Assembly: GCF_003472385.1 (NCBI RefSeq)
Contig: NZ_QRLV01000001.1
Span: forward strand, 186,001-250,000
Reading direction: 5' to 3'
DNA length: 64,000 nucleotides
DNA from: Sutterella sp. AM11-39
GTDB taxonomy: Bacteria; Pseudomonadota; Gammaproteobacteria; Burkholderiales; Burkholderiaceae_F
The position numbers and the translations under genes are program-made. Of this stretch, positions 29,619-38,008 are shown piece by piece. The stretch's first letter is position 1. Each line of letters begins with the position of its first letter. The notes under the pieces are model-generated. The model saw only the letters and a program-made list of their open reading frames with translations. It did not search any database and had not been told where the DNA came from.

Positions 29619-30866
29619 CTATCCGCGAGGCTGCAGCACATAAAGCTTGTCGTTTTCACGCACCTTCTCGGGAACCTTGATCGTCACGGCCGTTCCTTTG
29701 GTCGCGTGATTCACCGGTCCGTTGTCGTCGAAAATTTCATCGGCCACAAACTCCACCGCGCCCGTTGTGGGACCAGTGACAAGCAGTCGAGTACCTCTGT
29801 CGAAGCCGTCAGCCTGCACCAGAAATTGCGCCACCGACGCCTTATTGAAGAAATTGATGCACTTGCCGGCAAAACGTTTGGTGATTGTGGCTTGCGAGCC
29901 GTATCCGGAGGCAAGCTCCGGCGTGTGAGCTCCCAGGTACCATCCGTCCCAATAGCCGCGATTGAAGACCTCGGCAAGCTTGTCATCCCAACAGGCCACC
30001 TTGTCGGCCGTAAAGTCGCCGTCAAGCACCGCCTGCAGGGCCTGGCTGTAGCACTGCACGGTCGTGCGCACATATTCGGGCGAGCGGGCGCGTCCTTCGA
30101 TTTTGAAAATACGCGCGCCACTCTGAACCATTTTGTCGAAAAAGCCGATCGTTTTGAGATCCTTCGGACTCATCACGTACTGCGGATCAATCTGCAACTC
30201 AATGTCGCGCTCGGCGTCCTTGATGTAATACTTGCGGCGGCACGACTGAAGGCACTGCCCCCGATTGGCGCTTTTTCCCCTCGTGTGCAAACTCATGAAA
30301 CAGCGGCCGCTTTGTGCGATGCAGAGCGCCCCATGACAGAAAATTTCGATTTTGATGCATTCGCCCGACGGCCCGCAGATGTTTTGCTCGTCGATGGCTC
30401 TCGTGATTGCTGCGGTTTGCTCAAGCGTCAATTCACGAGCAAGAACAGCGACATCGGCAAAGTGCGCATAAAACTTCAGCGCTTCAACGTTGGCGATGTT
30501 GAGCTGCGTGGAAAGATGCACGGGGATACCAACTTCGTGCGCAAGCATCATCGCCGCCACATCCGAACAGATGACGGCATCAATGCCCGCCTTCTTGGCA
30601 GCAAGCATCGTTTGACGAGCCTCGGACAGATCTTCATCGTAGAGCACGGCATTAACCGTTAGCCGCGTCTTCAAATTGTGATCTTTTGCAAAAGCGGCAA
30701 TATCAGGCAAGTCGGTTTCGCGAAAAGCACCGGTAGCAAGACTCCGCATATCAAGCGCGCCCAGCCCGAAATACACGGCGTCGGCACCTGCTGCTGCGGC
30801 AGCCGCCATCGCTTCTCGGGAACCGGCCGGGGCCAAAATCTCAAACTCTTTTCTGTCGTTTCGCAT
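29619..30866 (-). CDS. U32 family protein (TrhP/YegQ-like, tRNA hydroxylation)
   Basis: The 415-residue protein begins with the U32 barrel signature EILAPAGSREAMAAAAAAGADAVYFG. It contains the diagnostic EIFCHGALCIAQSGRCFMS and further cysteines (GQCLQSCRRKYY) that in this family are thought to bind an iron-sulfur cluster. The C-terminal small beta domain is present. E. coli TrhP and RlhA are U32 proteins that hydroxylate tRNA U34 and 23S rRNA; the length and C-terminal domain favour TrhP. It is labelled peptidase in many genomes, but that activity is doubtful. It ends 15 bases from the convergent COG2865 gene. Confidence 0.82.
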   Translation of the reverse strand: MRNDRKEFEILAPAGSREAMAAAAAAGADAVYFGLGALDMRSLATGAFRETDLPDIAAFAKDHNLKTRLTVNAVLYDEDLSEARQTMLAAKKAGIDAVICSDVAAMMLAHEVGIPVHLSTQLNIANVEALKFYAHFADVAVLARELTLEQTAAITRAIDEQNICGPSGECIKIEIFCHGALCIAQSGRCFMSLHTRGKSANRGQCLQSCRRKYYIKDAERDIELQIDPQYVMSPKDLKTIGFFDKMVQSGARIFKIEGRARSPEYVRTTVQCYSQALQAVLDGDFTADKVACWDDKLAEVFNRGYWDGWYLGAHTPELASGYGSQATITKRFAGKCINFFNKASVAQFLVQADGFDRGTRLLVTGPTTGAVEFVADEIFDDNGPVNHATKGTAVTIKVPEKVRENDKLYVLQPRG

Positions 30867-30874
30867 TACTGTCG

Positions 30875-31846
30875 TTATTCCGTTCGCTTCAGGTGGCGGT
30901 CAAAGAAGTTCACCACGCGGGAGATCACGCCGGGTTGATACCACGGTAAATCGCCATGTCCGGCTCCGCGCACAAGGACGTATTCGGCCTCTACCTTCTT
31001 GTTCTGAAGCGCTTCAAACATTTTTTTGCTCTGCAAGGGACTCACTACCTTGTCACCCGAACCGTGCATCAGCAAGAAAGGGGGCTCCGTTCCGTCTACA
31101 TGCCCAATGGGGCTTGCCGCCTTCGCCTTTTGGGGATCGGCATTCACGGAAGCGCCGGCAAAATCCTTAAAGGCCGGCCCGTTGAGAAGCAATGCTTCCG
31201 TCACAGCAGCAGACGCATGCACGTTCTCGTTGCCGATCCCTTCCCCAATTGTCGTCAGATCGGAAATGCCGTAGATCGATACCACCGCCTGCACATCGGA
31301 CGAAACCTCCTTAAAGTCGCCTACGTCCCAGTTTTTTTCGCCGTTGGTGGCACCAGCCATCTGTACGACGTATCCGCCGGCGGAGTCACCAAGCAGCCCG
31401 ATGCGATCGACGTCCACTCCAAATTCTGAGGCATGCGCGCGCATCCATCGCACCGCTGCCTTGGCGTCTTCAAGCAGTGCCGGGAATTTATTGGGCACGG
31501 CACGATACTCGCAAGCCGCGACAGCGTATCCGGCACGAGCCAATGCATAGCGCATTTCCAAGAACTTCTCGTGATCGGCCGAAGTAAACCCGCCTCCCGG
31601 GAAATAAAGCACTGCCGGTTTCTTTTCTTTCGTGCGCGGAACAAAAAGCGTCATCTTGAGCCCACGCACACTTCGGCCTCTTTCAAAAACCTGGCTGTAG
31701 ACAACGCCGGAAATCGCGTCGATTCGCCCCTGGACAACGGGCACGTCAATGACCTGTGCTTCAGGACTTTGGCCCATCAAATTCTGGGCTGTCGCTGTCG
31801 TGACCAAAAGGCTTGCCGCAGCAAGGACCGCGAGCTCTTTTCTCAT
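30875..31846 (-). CDS. secreted alpha/beta-hydrolase (esterase/carboxylesterase type)
   Basis: The 323-residue protein starts at MRKELAVLAA, behind GGGAGAAA, with a signal peptide (TTATAQN). The hydrolase core has the nucleophile elbow GDSAGG, an oxyanion-hole region FPGGGF (in place of HGGG), the acid region MHGSGDKVVSP and the catalytic His in GAGHGDLPW. It belongs to the esterase/lipase (BD-FAE, COG0657) group. It probably removes acetyl, feruloyl or similar ester groups outside the cytoplasm; the substrate is not clear. It lies 8 bases upstream of the U32 gene on the same strand and divergent from pyrF. Confidence 0.85.
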   Translation of the reverse strand: MRKELAVLAAASLLVTTATAQNLMGQSPEAQVIDVPVVQGRIDAISGVVYSQVFERGRSVRGLKMTLFVPRTKEKKPAVLYFPGGGFTSADHEKFLEMRYALARAGYAVAACEYRAVPNKFPALLEDAKAAVRWMRAHASEFGVDVDRIGLLGDSAGGYVVQMAGATNGEKNWDVGDFKEVSSDVQAVVSIYGISDLTTIGEGIGNENVHASAAVTEALLLNGPAFKDFAGASVNADPQKAKAASPIGHVDGTEPPFLLMHGSGDKVVSPLQSKKMFEALQNKKVEAEYVLVRGAGHGDLPWYQPGVISRVVNFFDRHLKRTE

Positions 31847-32032
31847 GTTTGTTTCTCCCAAAAATCCTGTGCAACTATAAGGCAAATGGTGTCAGTGTTT
31901 GCCCAAACGTCTCGTCTTTGCCTGTTGCCAACCATTCGCTCTAACGGGCGCGGTAAGATTTAGCCTCAAGAAAAACCGGTTTTTACGGAAGGCATTTTCT
32001 GCCTTTCTTTTTGTGAAGGAAAACGCAACGTC

Positions 32033-32860
32033 ATGTTCATCGAAAAACTCAACAAGCGAATCGACGCCGTTGACTCCATGCTCTGCGTGGGACTTGATCC
32101 CGATCTCAAACGTCTGCCCGCGCATCTGACCAAAGACGCCGAAGGTGTTCTGCAGTTCTGCTGTGCCATTGTGGACGCCACAGCACCGTACGTCTGCGCC
32201 TTCAAGCCTCAGATCGCTTACTTCGCGGGCGAAGGTCTGGAAAAAACGCTTGAACAGGTCATTGCATACATTCACGAAAAGCACCCCGACATTGCCGTCA
32301 TTCTCGATGCCAAGCGCGGCGACATCGGCTCCACGGCCAAGCAGTACGCCAAGGAAGCATTCGTGCGATACCAAGCTGATGCGGTGACGCTTTCGCCCTA
32401 CATGGGTTTTGATACCGTCGAACCCTATTTCGAATACGAAGGACGCGGCGTGATTCTGCTGTGCCGCACGTCCAACCCGGGTGGCGCCGACATTGAGGAG
32501 CTCGTCACCAAGGACGGCGACATGGTCTACGAGCGCGTTGCCAAGATGGCTTCGGGTCCCTGGAACGTCAACGGTCAAGTTGGGCTGGTCGTGGGCGCCA
32601 CGCAGCCCGCTGAAATCGCACGCGTACGTGAACTTGCGCCTGAAACGCCTCTGCTTGTGCCCGGCATCGGCGCACAGGGCGGCGACGTCAACGCTGCCGT
32701 AGCTGCCGGTCTGGACGCACACGGCCGCGGCATGATCATCAATTCGAGCCGCGCCGTCATCTTTGCCGGTAACGGCGAAGACTTCGCGCAAGCCGCTGCC
32801 AAGGCTGCTGAAGCTACGATGATTGCCATCCGCGAAGCCAAGAAAAAAGCCTTGAGCTGA
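32033..32860 (+). CDS. pyrF: orotidine 5'-phosphate decarboxylase, type 2
   Basis: The 275-residue enzyme converts OMP to UMP. The catalytic Asp-Lys-Asp signature is seen in LDAKRGDIGSTAKQYAKEAF, and the long form with LCVGLDPDLKRLP at the N-terminus places it in the type 2 family common in Actinobacteria and many betaproteobacteria. The phosphate-binding LVPGIGAQGGD lies near residue 212. It has a GAAGGAAAA ribosome site. A flavin-reductase-like gene follows after 24 bases in the same unit. An orotate phosphoribosyltransferase, the preceding step, is encoded at 43610-44299. Confidence 0.96.
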   Translation: MFIEKLNKRIDAVDSMLCVGLDPDLKRLPAHLTKDAEGVLQFCCAIVDATAPYVCAFKPQIAYFAGEGLEKTLEQVIAYIHEKHPDIAVILDAKRGDIGSTAKQYAKEAFVRYQADAVTLSPYMGFDTVEPYFEYEGRGVILLCRTSNPGGADIEELVTKDGDMVYERVAKMASGPWNVNGQVGLVVGATQPAEIARVRELAPETPLLVPGIGAQGGDVNAAVAAGLDAHGRGMIINSSRAVIFAGNGEDFAQAAAKAAEATMIAIREAKKKALS

Positions 32861-32884
32861 ATTCCATCATTTGGGAGAACAAAA

Positions 32885-33457
32885 ATGCAGAACTTCAAGC
32901 CGGTGGAACTGGAGGATGTTTATCGTCTCTTTAATTTGGGTGCCACCTCGTTGGTGTCGGCCGCAGACGGCGATGATGTCGACGTCATGCCCGCCACTTG
33001 GGTGTGCCCGCTCAACACCACGCCCGCCCTGTCGACCGCGGTGATTGACTCGGTTCACTACACGCGCAAGCTCATTGACAAGACCGGCTACTTCATGCTG
33101 TCCTTGCCGTCTCTGGCCATTGCTCGCGAAACGCTTTATCTGGGCTCGGTGAGCAAATTCGACGAAGCCGACAAGATCGAAAAAAGCGGCGCCAAGCTCT
33201 TCAAATTTGAAGGCTGCGACATCCCCACCGTCGAAGGTGTGTTGTGTGCGGTGCTTTTCAAGGTGATTCCAAACGAATACAACGAGAAAAAGCACGACCT
33301 GTTTATCGGAGAAGCCGTGGCGGCCTGGGCTGATTCCCGCGTCTTCTCCGAGGGACACTGGCACTTCCCGGAAGGTGACGACAGCTGCCGGACGCTTCAC
33401 TACGTCTCCGGCGGTCATTTCCTTACGATCGGCAACGCCCACGACATCAAACTCTGA
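32885..33457 (+). CDS. flavin reductase-like (FMN-binding split-barrel) protein
   Basis: The 190-residue protein matches the flavin reductase-like domain family: a split barrel with VMPATWVCPLN, a middle GYFMLSLPS and a LYLGSVSKFDEADK segment typical of the FMN-binding DIM6/NTAB group. It has no separate NADH domain. It could be a small flavin reductase or an FMN-dependent oxidoreductase of unknown substrate. It starts 24 bases after pyrF behind GGGAG and ends at a strong terminator. Linkage to pyrF may be only operon economy. Confidence 0.78.
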   Translation: MQNFKPVELEDVYRLFNLGATSLVSAADGDDVDVMPATWVCPLNTTPALSTAVIDSVHYTRKLIDKTGYFMLSLPSLAIARETLYLGSVSKFDEADKIEKSGAKLFKFEGCDIPTVEGVLCAVLFKVIPNEYNEKKHDLFIGEAVAAWADSRVFSEGHWHFPEGDDSCRTLHYVSGGHFLTIGNAHDIKL

Positions 33458-33471
33458 TCGTTTAGTTCTTA

Positions 33472-33521
33472 CCCATTAAAAACGCGCACCGGCTCTGAGG
33501 CTTGTGCGCGTTTTTAATGGG
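33472..33521. terminator. bidirectional terminator, 18-bp perfect stem
   Basis: CCCATTAAAAACGCGCAC pairs perfectly with 33504-33521 around a 14-base loop. A and T runs on both sides make it work for the plus-strand pyrF unit and the minus-strand psiE gene. Confidence 0.9.
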
Positions 33522-33537
33522 CTTATGTGCGTGTTTC

Positions 33538-33972
33538 TTAATCGGCGTTGTCCTTGCCTGCCGACCAACCGGTGAGGCGCACGCGCATCTTCCAAAGAAA
33601 GAGCGCAGCCACCAGAATGAAGATCGCGCCTGCGTACATCATCTGGTGTAGCGCGTTGTGATCCGAACTCACAACCATATAGCGCCCCATCGCCACGATG
33701 GCAATGGCAATCGGCATTGCGATAGCAAGTTCGTGGTGACTGTGAAGCGCCGCGCGCGCCATCACCATCACTTCGGTATAAAGGAAGAGCAAGAGCAGAT
33801 CGCCCAGAGCGATCGTATCGGCCGTCACCATACGCCAGAGCTCAGCACCAAAGCCGACAATGGCCGCAATGGCGATGGCGCTCAGTCCCAGAAACTGGCA
33901 CACGTTGAAAAGCCTATCGAAAGCGCCGAGCGCCGCGGAGGATTCTTTGTTTGTTTTTGTCAGAGGTTCCAT
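33538..33972 (-). CDS. psiE: PsiE family membrane protein
   Basis: The 144-residue protein has four membrane helices and the PsiE core: LFLYTEVMVMARAALHSHHELAIAMP and IAIVAMGRYMV. In E. coli psiE is induced by phosphate starvation; its function is unknown. The gene stands alone. No Pho box is obvious in the short upstream region to pncC. Confidence 0.82.
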   Translation of the reverse strand: MEPLTKTNKESSAALGAFDRLFNVCQFLGLSAIAIAAIVGFGAELWRMVTADTIALGDLLLLFLYTEVMVMARAALHSHHELAIAMPIAIAIVAMGRYMVVSSDHNALHQMMYAGAIFILVAALFLWKMRVRLTGWSAGKDNAD

Positions 33973-34058
33973 TCCATCAAATCTCGAAACGAGTCATCGG
34001 AACCCGCATTGTGGCACACACCGTCATTGTTCCTGAGAGCCGTCAGACAAATCTGTTG

Positions 34059-34556
34059 TTAGCACTTGTCACCAAGCGCCTGGCAGAGCAATTGCAACGC
34101 ATAGCGAATGCTTTGACGACGTACGTCATCGCGGCTGCCGTCAAACTGCATACGGGAAGTATGCACCATAGTCTTGCCGTCGATTTTCAAGGCCACCCCG
34201 AAACAAACGGTTCCCACGGGTTTGCCCGGCACAGCGCCGCCCGGCCCCGCAATCCCAGTGATAGACACAGAGAGCTGCGCGCCGGAATGCTCCAAGGCGC
34301 CGTAAGCCATCTCTTCGGCCGTCTCTCGACTTACGGCTCCGAATGCGGCAAGCGTTTCTGCCTTCACTCCAAGCATCTCTTCTTTAGCACGGTTCGTATA
34401 CGTGATAAAGCCGCGCTCGTACCACTCACTTGATCCTGGAACGGCTGTGATTTCAAAGCCGAGACCTCCCGCCGTGCAACTTTCAGCCGTTGCCACGGTC
34501 ACGCCGCGCCGCTTGGCTCTCAGGCCGAGCTCAAGCGCCAGTTCATATGAATCCAT
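34059..34556 (-). CDS. pncC: nicotinamide-nucleotide amidohydrolase (CinA C-terminal type)
   Basis: The 165-residue protein is a stand-alone CinA C-terminal domain. It has TVATAESCTAGGLG with the catalytic Ser, SVSITGIAGPGGA and GTVCFGV. It deamidates NMN to nicotinate mononucleotide, recycling pyridine nucleotides. The start MDSYELALEL was chosen because its ATG overlaps the pgpA stop (TGATG); the longer frame extends into pgpA. It is the last gene of the ribH-nusB-thiL-pgpA-pncC series. Confidence 0.93.
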   Translation of the reverse strand: MDSYELALELGLRAKRRGVTVATAESCTAGGLGFEITAVPGSSEWYERGFITYTNRAKEEMLGVKAETLAAFGAVSRETAEEMAYGALEHSGAQLSVSITGIAGPGGAVPGKPVGTVCFGVALKIDGKTMVHTSRMQFDGSRDDVRRQSIRYALQLLCQALGDKC

Positions 34557-35116
34557 CAGAAGACTCCGAGAAAAAGACTGGCACCGGGAAACAATCGATT
34601 GCAGAGCATATCGATTCCCACTAGGGCCACCGCCGCCCAAACGCCGGCGAGCAGATCGTCGAGCATGATGCCCCATCCGTTGTGGATTTTGCGATCCACC
34701 CAACTTGCAGGCGGCAACTTCACGATGTCAAAAAGTCGAAACGCAAGAAATGCGGCGCACCAAGCAATAGCGTTTTGCGGCAGCATCAGGCACACCAGCC
34801 AAACGGCAGCCACCTCGTCGACGACCACACAGCCGGCATCCTGTACGCCGAGATCCCGACAAGTTTTTTCGGACGCGAGCGCGCCCAACACAAAAAGCAC
34901 CGCGATGCAAACCGCAAGCGCCTTCCAGCTTAAGAACTGCACCAAAACTATCCACGCGAGCACGCCGGCAAGCGTACCCCACGTGCCCGGTCCCGGTCGG
35001 AGGCAGCCCGCTCCGAAGAAAAGCGCCAGCGTGTGCGCTGGGTGCGAAAACGCAAATTTAAGGCCCGGACGAACGTTGTAGGCGGGATTTGACGCGCTGT
35101 ACTTTTCTGAAAACAT
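34556..35116 (-). CDS. pgpA: phosphatidylglycerophosphatase A
   Basis: The 186-residue membrane enzyme removes phosphate from phosphatidylglycerophosphate to make phosphatidylglycerol. The PgpA motifs are clear: GAGCLRPGPGTWGTL near the N-terminus, DEVAAVW in the middle and FRLFDIVKLPP. Four hydrophobic segments are visible. The ATG at 35116 is used; an in-frame TTG two codons upstream is less likely. It overlaps pncC by one base and follows thiL by 24 bases. Confidence 0.94.
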   Translation of the reverse strand: MFSEKYSASNPAYNVRPGLKFAFSHPAHTLALFFGAGCLRPGPGTWGTLAGVLAWIVLVQFLSWKALAVCIAVLFVLGALASEKTCRDLGVQDAGCVVVDEVAAVWLVCLMLPQNAIAWCAAFLAFRLFDIVKLPPASWVDRKIHNGWGIMLDDLLAGVWAAVALVGIDMLCNRLFPGASLFLGVF

Positions 35117-35140
35117 GGGCAAAAGCTCTTTGTTTTTCTC

Positions 35141-36151
35141 TTAATCGGCGCCCTGCGCAAAATGATCGAACCCCTGCACCGGCAAAAAGAGCGGACGCCC
35201 CGAAGCGTCTCGAATCGCTAGCGGCGCACCGCTTTGCTTCTTTTCGATGATGCGGCCGATGCGAGTCACGGGCGTGAGCGCGGAAATCGAAGCCTGTTCG
35301 ATCAAACCGCGCTTATCAGCCGGCGCCGTGAAGACGAGCTCGTAATCGTCGCCGCCGCTCATGGCTGCTTCGACTTGCTGCTCCTGCGACAGTGCCGCCA
35401 AGGCCGGATGCTTGGGCACAGCGTCCCACAGCACATCAGCGTCAACGCCGCTTCGCTCCAAAATGTGTCCCAAGTCCTGGGCAAGCCCGTCGGAAATGTC
35501 CGCGCAGGCCGTCGCCGAACTCAAAAGGGCTGTACCGAGCGCATTGCGGGGGTTGGGGCGATCCATAGCAAGCGCAGCCGATGGAAAGACACGCGCGTCA
35601 AGCGTGAGCTTGCCCCAGCGGTGCATCAGCGCCGCCCAGGCGCCTCCCACGCAACCCGAGACCCAAATGTCGTCGCCCGGGCGGGCGCCCGCTCGAGTAA
35701 GTCCCATACTCTGCGGCAGTTCACCCATGGCCGTAATCGAAATCGTCACCGGAGCGTGTATGTCACCCACCTTGGCCGTACGTGTCGTGTCACCTCCCAG
35801 CAGAGGACAGCCCGCCTGTCGGGAAAGCTCCGTCATGCCTTTGGTAAAACCGGCAAGCCAGGCGTCGTCGCGCACGGGCAAACCGATCGTCAGAAAGAAG
35901 GCGCGCGGAATGGCCCCCGCGGCAGCCAAATCCGACAGATTCACGGCAAGGGCTTTGTAGCCGATATCTTCCGGACGCTGCGTGGGAAGAAAATGCGTGC
36001 CGATGGCCATCATGTCTGCCGTCACGGCAATGCGGCCTGCGGGCATATCAATGATGGCGCAGTCGTCGCCGACGCCCTTACTTGCCCAAGCGCCAAAGTT
36101 TTCATGCGTAAAGAAGCGCTCAATAATCTGAAATTCGCCGTTCTGAGCCAT
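35141..36151 (-). CDS. thiL: thiamine-monophosphate kinase
   Basis: The 336-residue ATP-dependent kinase makes thiamine diphosphate from thiamine monophosphate. Diagnostic segments are GVGDDCAIID near residue 25, FLTIGLP with the following helix, LLGGDTTRT near 120, ADISDGLAQDLGH near 222 and SGGDDYELVFTAP near 266. The fold is that of the PurM/ThiL/SelD group. It lies between nusB and pgpA, a common arrangement. A terminator-like hairpin precedes it. Confidence 0.95.
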   Translation of the reverse strand: MAQNGEFQIIERFFTHENFGAWASKGVGDDCAIIDMPAGRIAVTADMMAIGTHFLPTQRPEDIGYKALAVNLSDLAAAGAIPRAFFLTIGLPVRDDAWLAGFTKGMTELSRQAGCPLLGGDTTRTAKVGDIHAPVTISITAMGELPQSMGLTRAGARPGDDIWVSGCVGGAWAALMHRWGKLTLDARVFPSAALAMDRPNPRNALGTALLSSATACADISDGLAQDLGHILERSGVDADVLWDAVPKHPALAALSQEQQVEAAMSGGDDYELVFTAPADKRGLIEQASISALTPVTRIGRIIEKKQSGAPLAIRDASGRPLFLPVQGFDHFAQGAD

Positions 36152-36207
36152 AGGATTCTTTCAACCTCCTGTTGTCCGACAACAAGGTCAATTTTGGCGC
36201 AAAAAAC

Positions 36208-36255
36208 GAAAAAGGCACGGCCGAAAGAGAAACTTTCTCTCTCGAACCGCACCTT
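36208..36255 (-). terminator. hairpin with T tail between nusB and thiL
   Basis: On the minus strand two arms of about 20 bases (AAAGGTGCGG... and ...CCGTGCCTTT) pair imperfectly. The hairpin is followed by TTTTTCGTTTTTTG. It may attenuate transcription into thiL, pgpA and pncC. Confidence 0.6.
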
Positions 36256-36283
36256 TTGCGGTGTGCTTTACCGAGATTCAGCC

Positions 36284-36787
36284 TTAGGCCTGATGTTCGG
36301 CCGGACGCAGCTCTCCGGCGACCTTGTCGAGCACGCCGTTAACGAGCTTATAACCGCGATCGGCACCAAAAACCTTGCACAGCTCCACCGCCTCATTGAT
36401 GACGACTCGATAGGGAATCTGCGGGCAGTTCTTCATTTCCCACGTTCCGATCATCAGACACGCGCGTTCCACAACAGAGAGGCGCTGCGGGTCGCGGTCA
36501 AGATGACGCGAAAGCGTATCGAGCAGCTCCTGCTTGCCCTTGATCACGCCGTCAAGGATGTCGCGGTAAAACTCCTGATCGCACTGATCGAAGTCTTCTG
36601 ATGTGAGATCGCACCCGGCAACGGGACTGCCTTCATCGGTAATCACGCTCAGAAGATTGGCGTCGATCGCCGCAAAGTCGGCCGATTCGTTGATCAGCGA
36701 TTCGTACACGCCCAAAAGCGCGAATTCACGAGCTTTACGGCGCGGGCCCAGGCTCAAGCGAGCACGCAAATTAGCACTTTCCGTCAT
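36284..36787 (-). CDS. nusB: transcription antitermination factor NusB
   Basis: The 167-residue all-helical RNA-binding protein begins, after [14 protein letters not shown], with the NusB hallmark [14 protein letters not shown]. It ends with [28 protein letters not shown]. It works with NusE/S10 at boxA in rRNA antitermination. The ATG at 36787 lies inside the last codons of ribH (17-base overlap), giving tight coupling as in many proteobacteria. The loop after the first helix is slightly longer than in E. coli. Confidence 0.95.
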   Translation of the reverse strand: MTESANLRARLSLGPRRKAREFALLGVYESLINESADFAAIDANLLSVITDEGSPVAGCDLTSEDFDQCDQEFYRDILDGVIKGKQELLDTLSRHLDRDPQRLSVVERACLMIGTWEMKNCPQIPYRVVINEAVELCKVFGADRGYKLVNGVLDKVAGELRPAEHQA

Positions 36788-37322
36788 GTTTTTCGAGGTC
36801 GTCCGCAAGGATCACATCGTCGTCTTCATCGGCGAGGTTTTCCCAATCGGAGCTATAAAAGTTTTCGTAGAGGCTCGTCTGCAGGTTGACCATTTCAACG
36901 GCGCAGCGGGCGCAGTCCTTACCCTTCATGTGGGTACGGGCCTTGCACTGTTCATCGTCGTAGGTCGTAAGGATGCCGTTGGCGATCGGAATGTCGTTTT
37001 CACGGCTCACGCGAGCGATTTCAGCTGCCGACGTGTCAGCCACGATTTCGAAGTGATAGGTTTCACCGCGAATCACGGCACCCAAAGCGATCAGAGCGTC
37101 AAACTCGTCGCTTTCGGCCAACATCTGCAGCGCCAAGGGGATTTCCAGGGCGCCGGGAACCGACACTACGCGGATGCAATCTTCCTGAACGCCGAGAGTC
37201 TTGAGTTCTTCAAGACAGGCATCAAGTTCTTCTTTGCCGGCGTACTCGTTGAAACGAGAAACGACAATACCAACGACGATTTCGGAGCCGTCGAGCTCGC
37301 CCTTAAAGGTCTTCACGGTCAT
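36771..37322 (-). CDS. ribH: lumazine synthase
   Basis: The 183-residue enzyme condenses the ribityl-aminopyrimidine with dihydroxybutanone phosphate to give 6,7-dimethyl-8-ribityllumazine. Motifs are [40 protein letters not shown] and IANGILTT. It is about 25 residues longer than usual: after the last helix comes an acidic tail ([16 protein letters not shown]). Several Cys residues (DCARC and a C-terminal Cys) are atypical. It is the first gene of the ribH-nusB-thiL-pgpA-pncC series. No FMN riboswitch is visible upstream. Confidence 0.95.
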   Translation of the reverse strand: MTVKTFKGELDGSEIVVGIVVSRFNEYAGKEELDACLEELKTLGVQEDCIRVVSVPGALEIPLALQMLAESDEFDALIALGAVIRGETYHFEIVADTSAAEIARVSRENDIPIANGILTTYDDEQCKARTHMKGKDCARCAVEMVNLQTSLYENFYSSDWENLADEDDDVILADDLEKHDGKC

Positions 37323-37348
37323 ATCTGACTTGCTAGCCTATGTAGTTC

Positions 37349-37364
37349 GTTTGCAGGTGCAAAC
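37349..37364. promoter_or_regulatory. 16-bp inverted repeat upstream of ribH
   Basis: GTTTGCA-GG-TGCAAAC is a perfect 7-bp inverted repeat 27 bases before the ribH start, in the region between divergent genes. It could be an operator or a short leader hairpin. Its role is unknown. Confidence 0.4.
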
Positions 37365-37519
37365 AAAATTTCTTCAATAACAGGCGATTTTACCTTTCTC
37401 AGGGAAAATTCGCCTCGGAAACACCGTTTTTTAACAAAACGACTTGGACTGCCGTTTGGTCAGAGCAAAGCACAAACTCTTATACTTTGGCCCAACGACA
37501 CTCTGAACAAAAAAACAAT

Positions 37520-38008
37520 ATGCCTTCGATTCCCACTTGGGTCACCACCGGCCTGCTCATTTTCGCCGCGCTCTACACTGTCGTGCAGGCAGTGCGTCTC
37601 TTTCTTCCCGTCTATTTCTGGACACTCGATCGGAATGCGGCGCGCGGGCGCGCCATTTTAGCGGTTTGCCCAAAAGATACAAGCCCGAGCGAAATTGCCC
37701 GCGCTGTCCCCGCTGAAGCCTGTCTGGCTCGTTTACTGAGAGCACAGGACCTGAGCCCGGCCGAAGAAGCCTGCAAGGCCGATTTCCGCCGTCGCGTTCT
37801 GTACTGCTTCGTTGCCTTCGGCCTAACGCTCGTGGCACAGTTCAAGCCTGACGCCCCCGCCGTCCTGATGCCGCTTTCCCAAGCGCTTTTGCTGTGCGCC
37901 ATCGGAATGATCATCGGCGCCGTCGCACGCTATCGCATTCTGCGCACGATGGACGTGACCGAAACCACACTCAAAGAAAAGGGCCTCTGGAAAGAGACCG
38001 AAACCTAA
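37520..38008 (+). CDS. hypothetical membrane protein
   Basis: The 162-residue protein (from ATG 37520; a TTG start at 37487 would add 11 residues) has one N-terminal membrane helix (about 7-30). A cytoplasmic or periplasmic stretch of about 70 residues with three Cys follows, and then two helices close together (about 92-110 and 118-140) and a charged tail. I do not recognise a family. A TATACT -10-like box lies 35 bases upstream, but the ribosome site is poor. Its stop codon overlaps the stop of the convergent OYE gene by three bases. Confidence 0.65.
   Translation: MPSIPTWVTTGLLIFAALYTVVQAVRLFLPVYFWTLDRNAARGRAILAVCPKDTSPSEIARAVPAEACLARLLRAQDLSPAEEACKADFRRRVLYCFVAFGLTLVAQFKPDAPAVLMPLSQALLLCAIGMIIGAVARYRILRTMDVTETTLKEKGLWKETET

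Noticed and set aside
37323..37519. FMN riboswitch in front of ribH
   Set aside because: The conserved RFN core segments are not present; only short inverted repeats were found.
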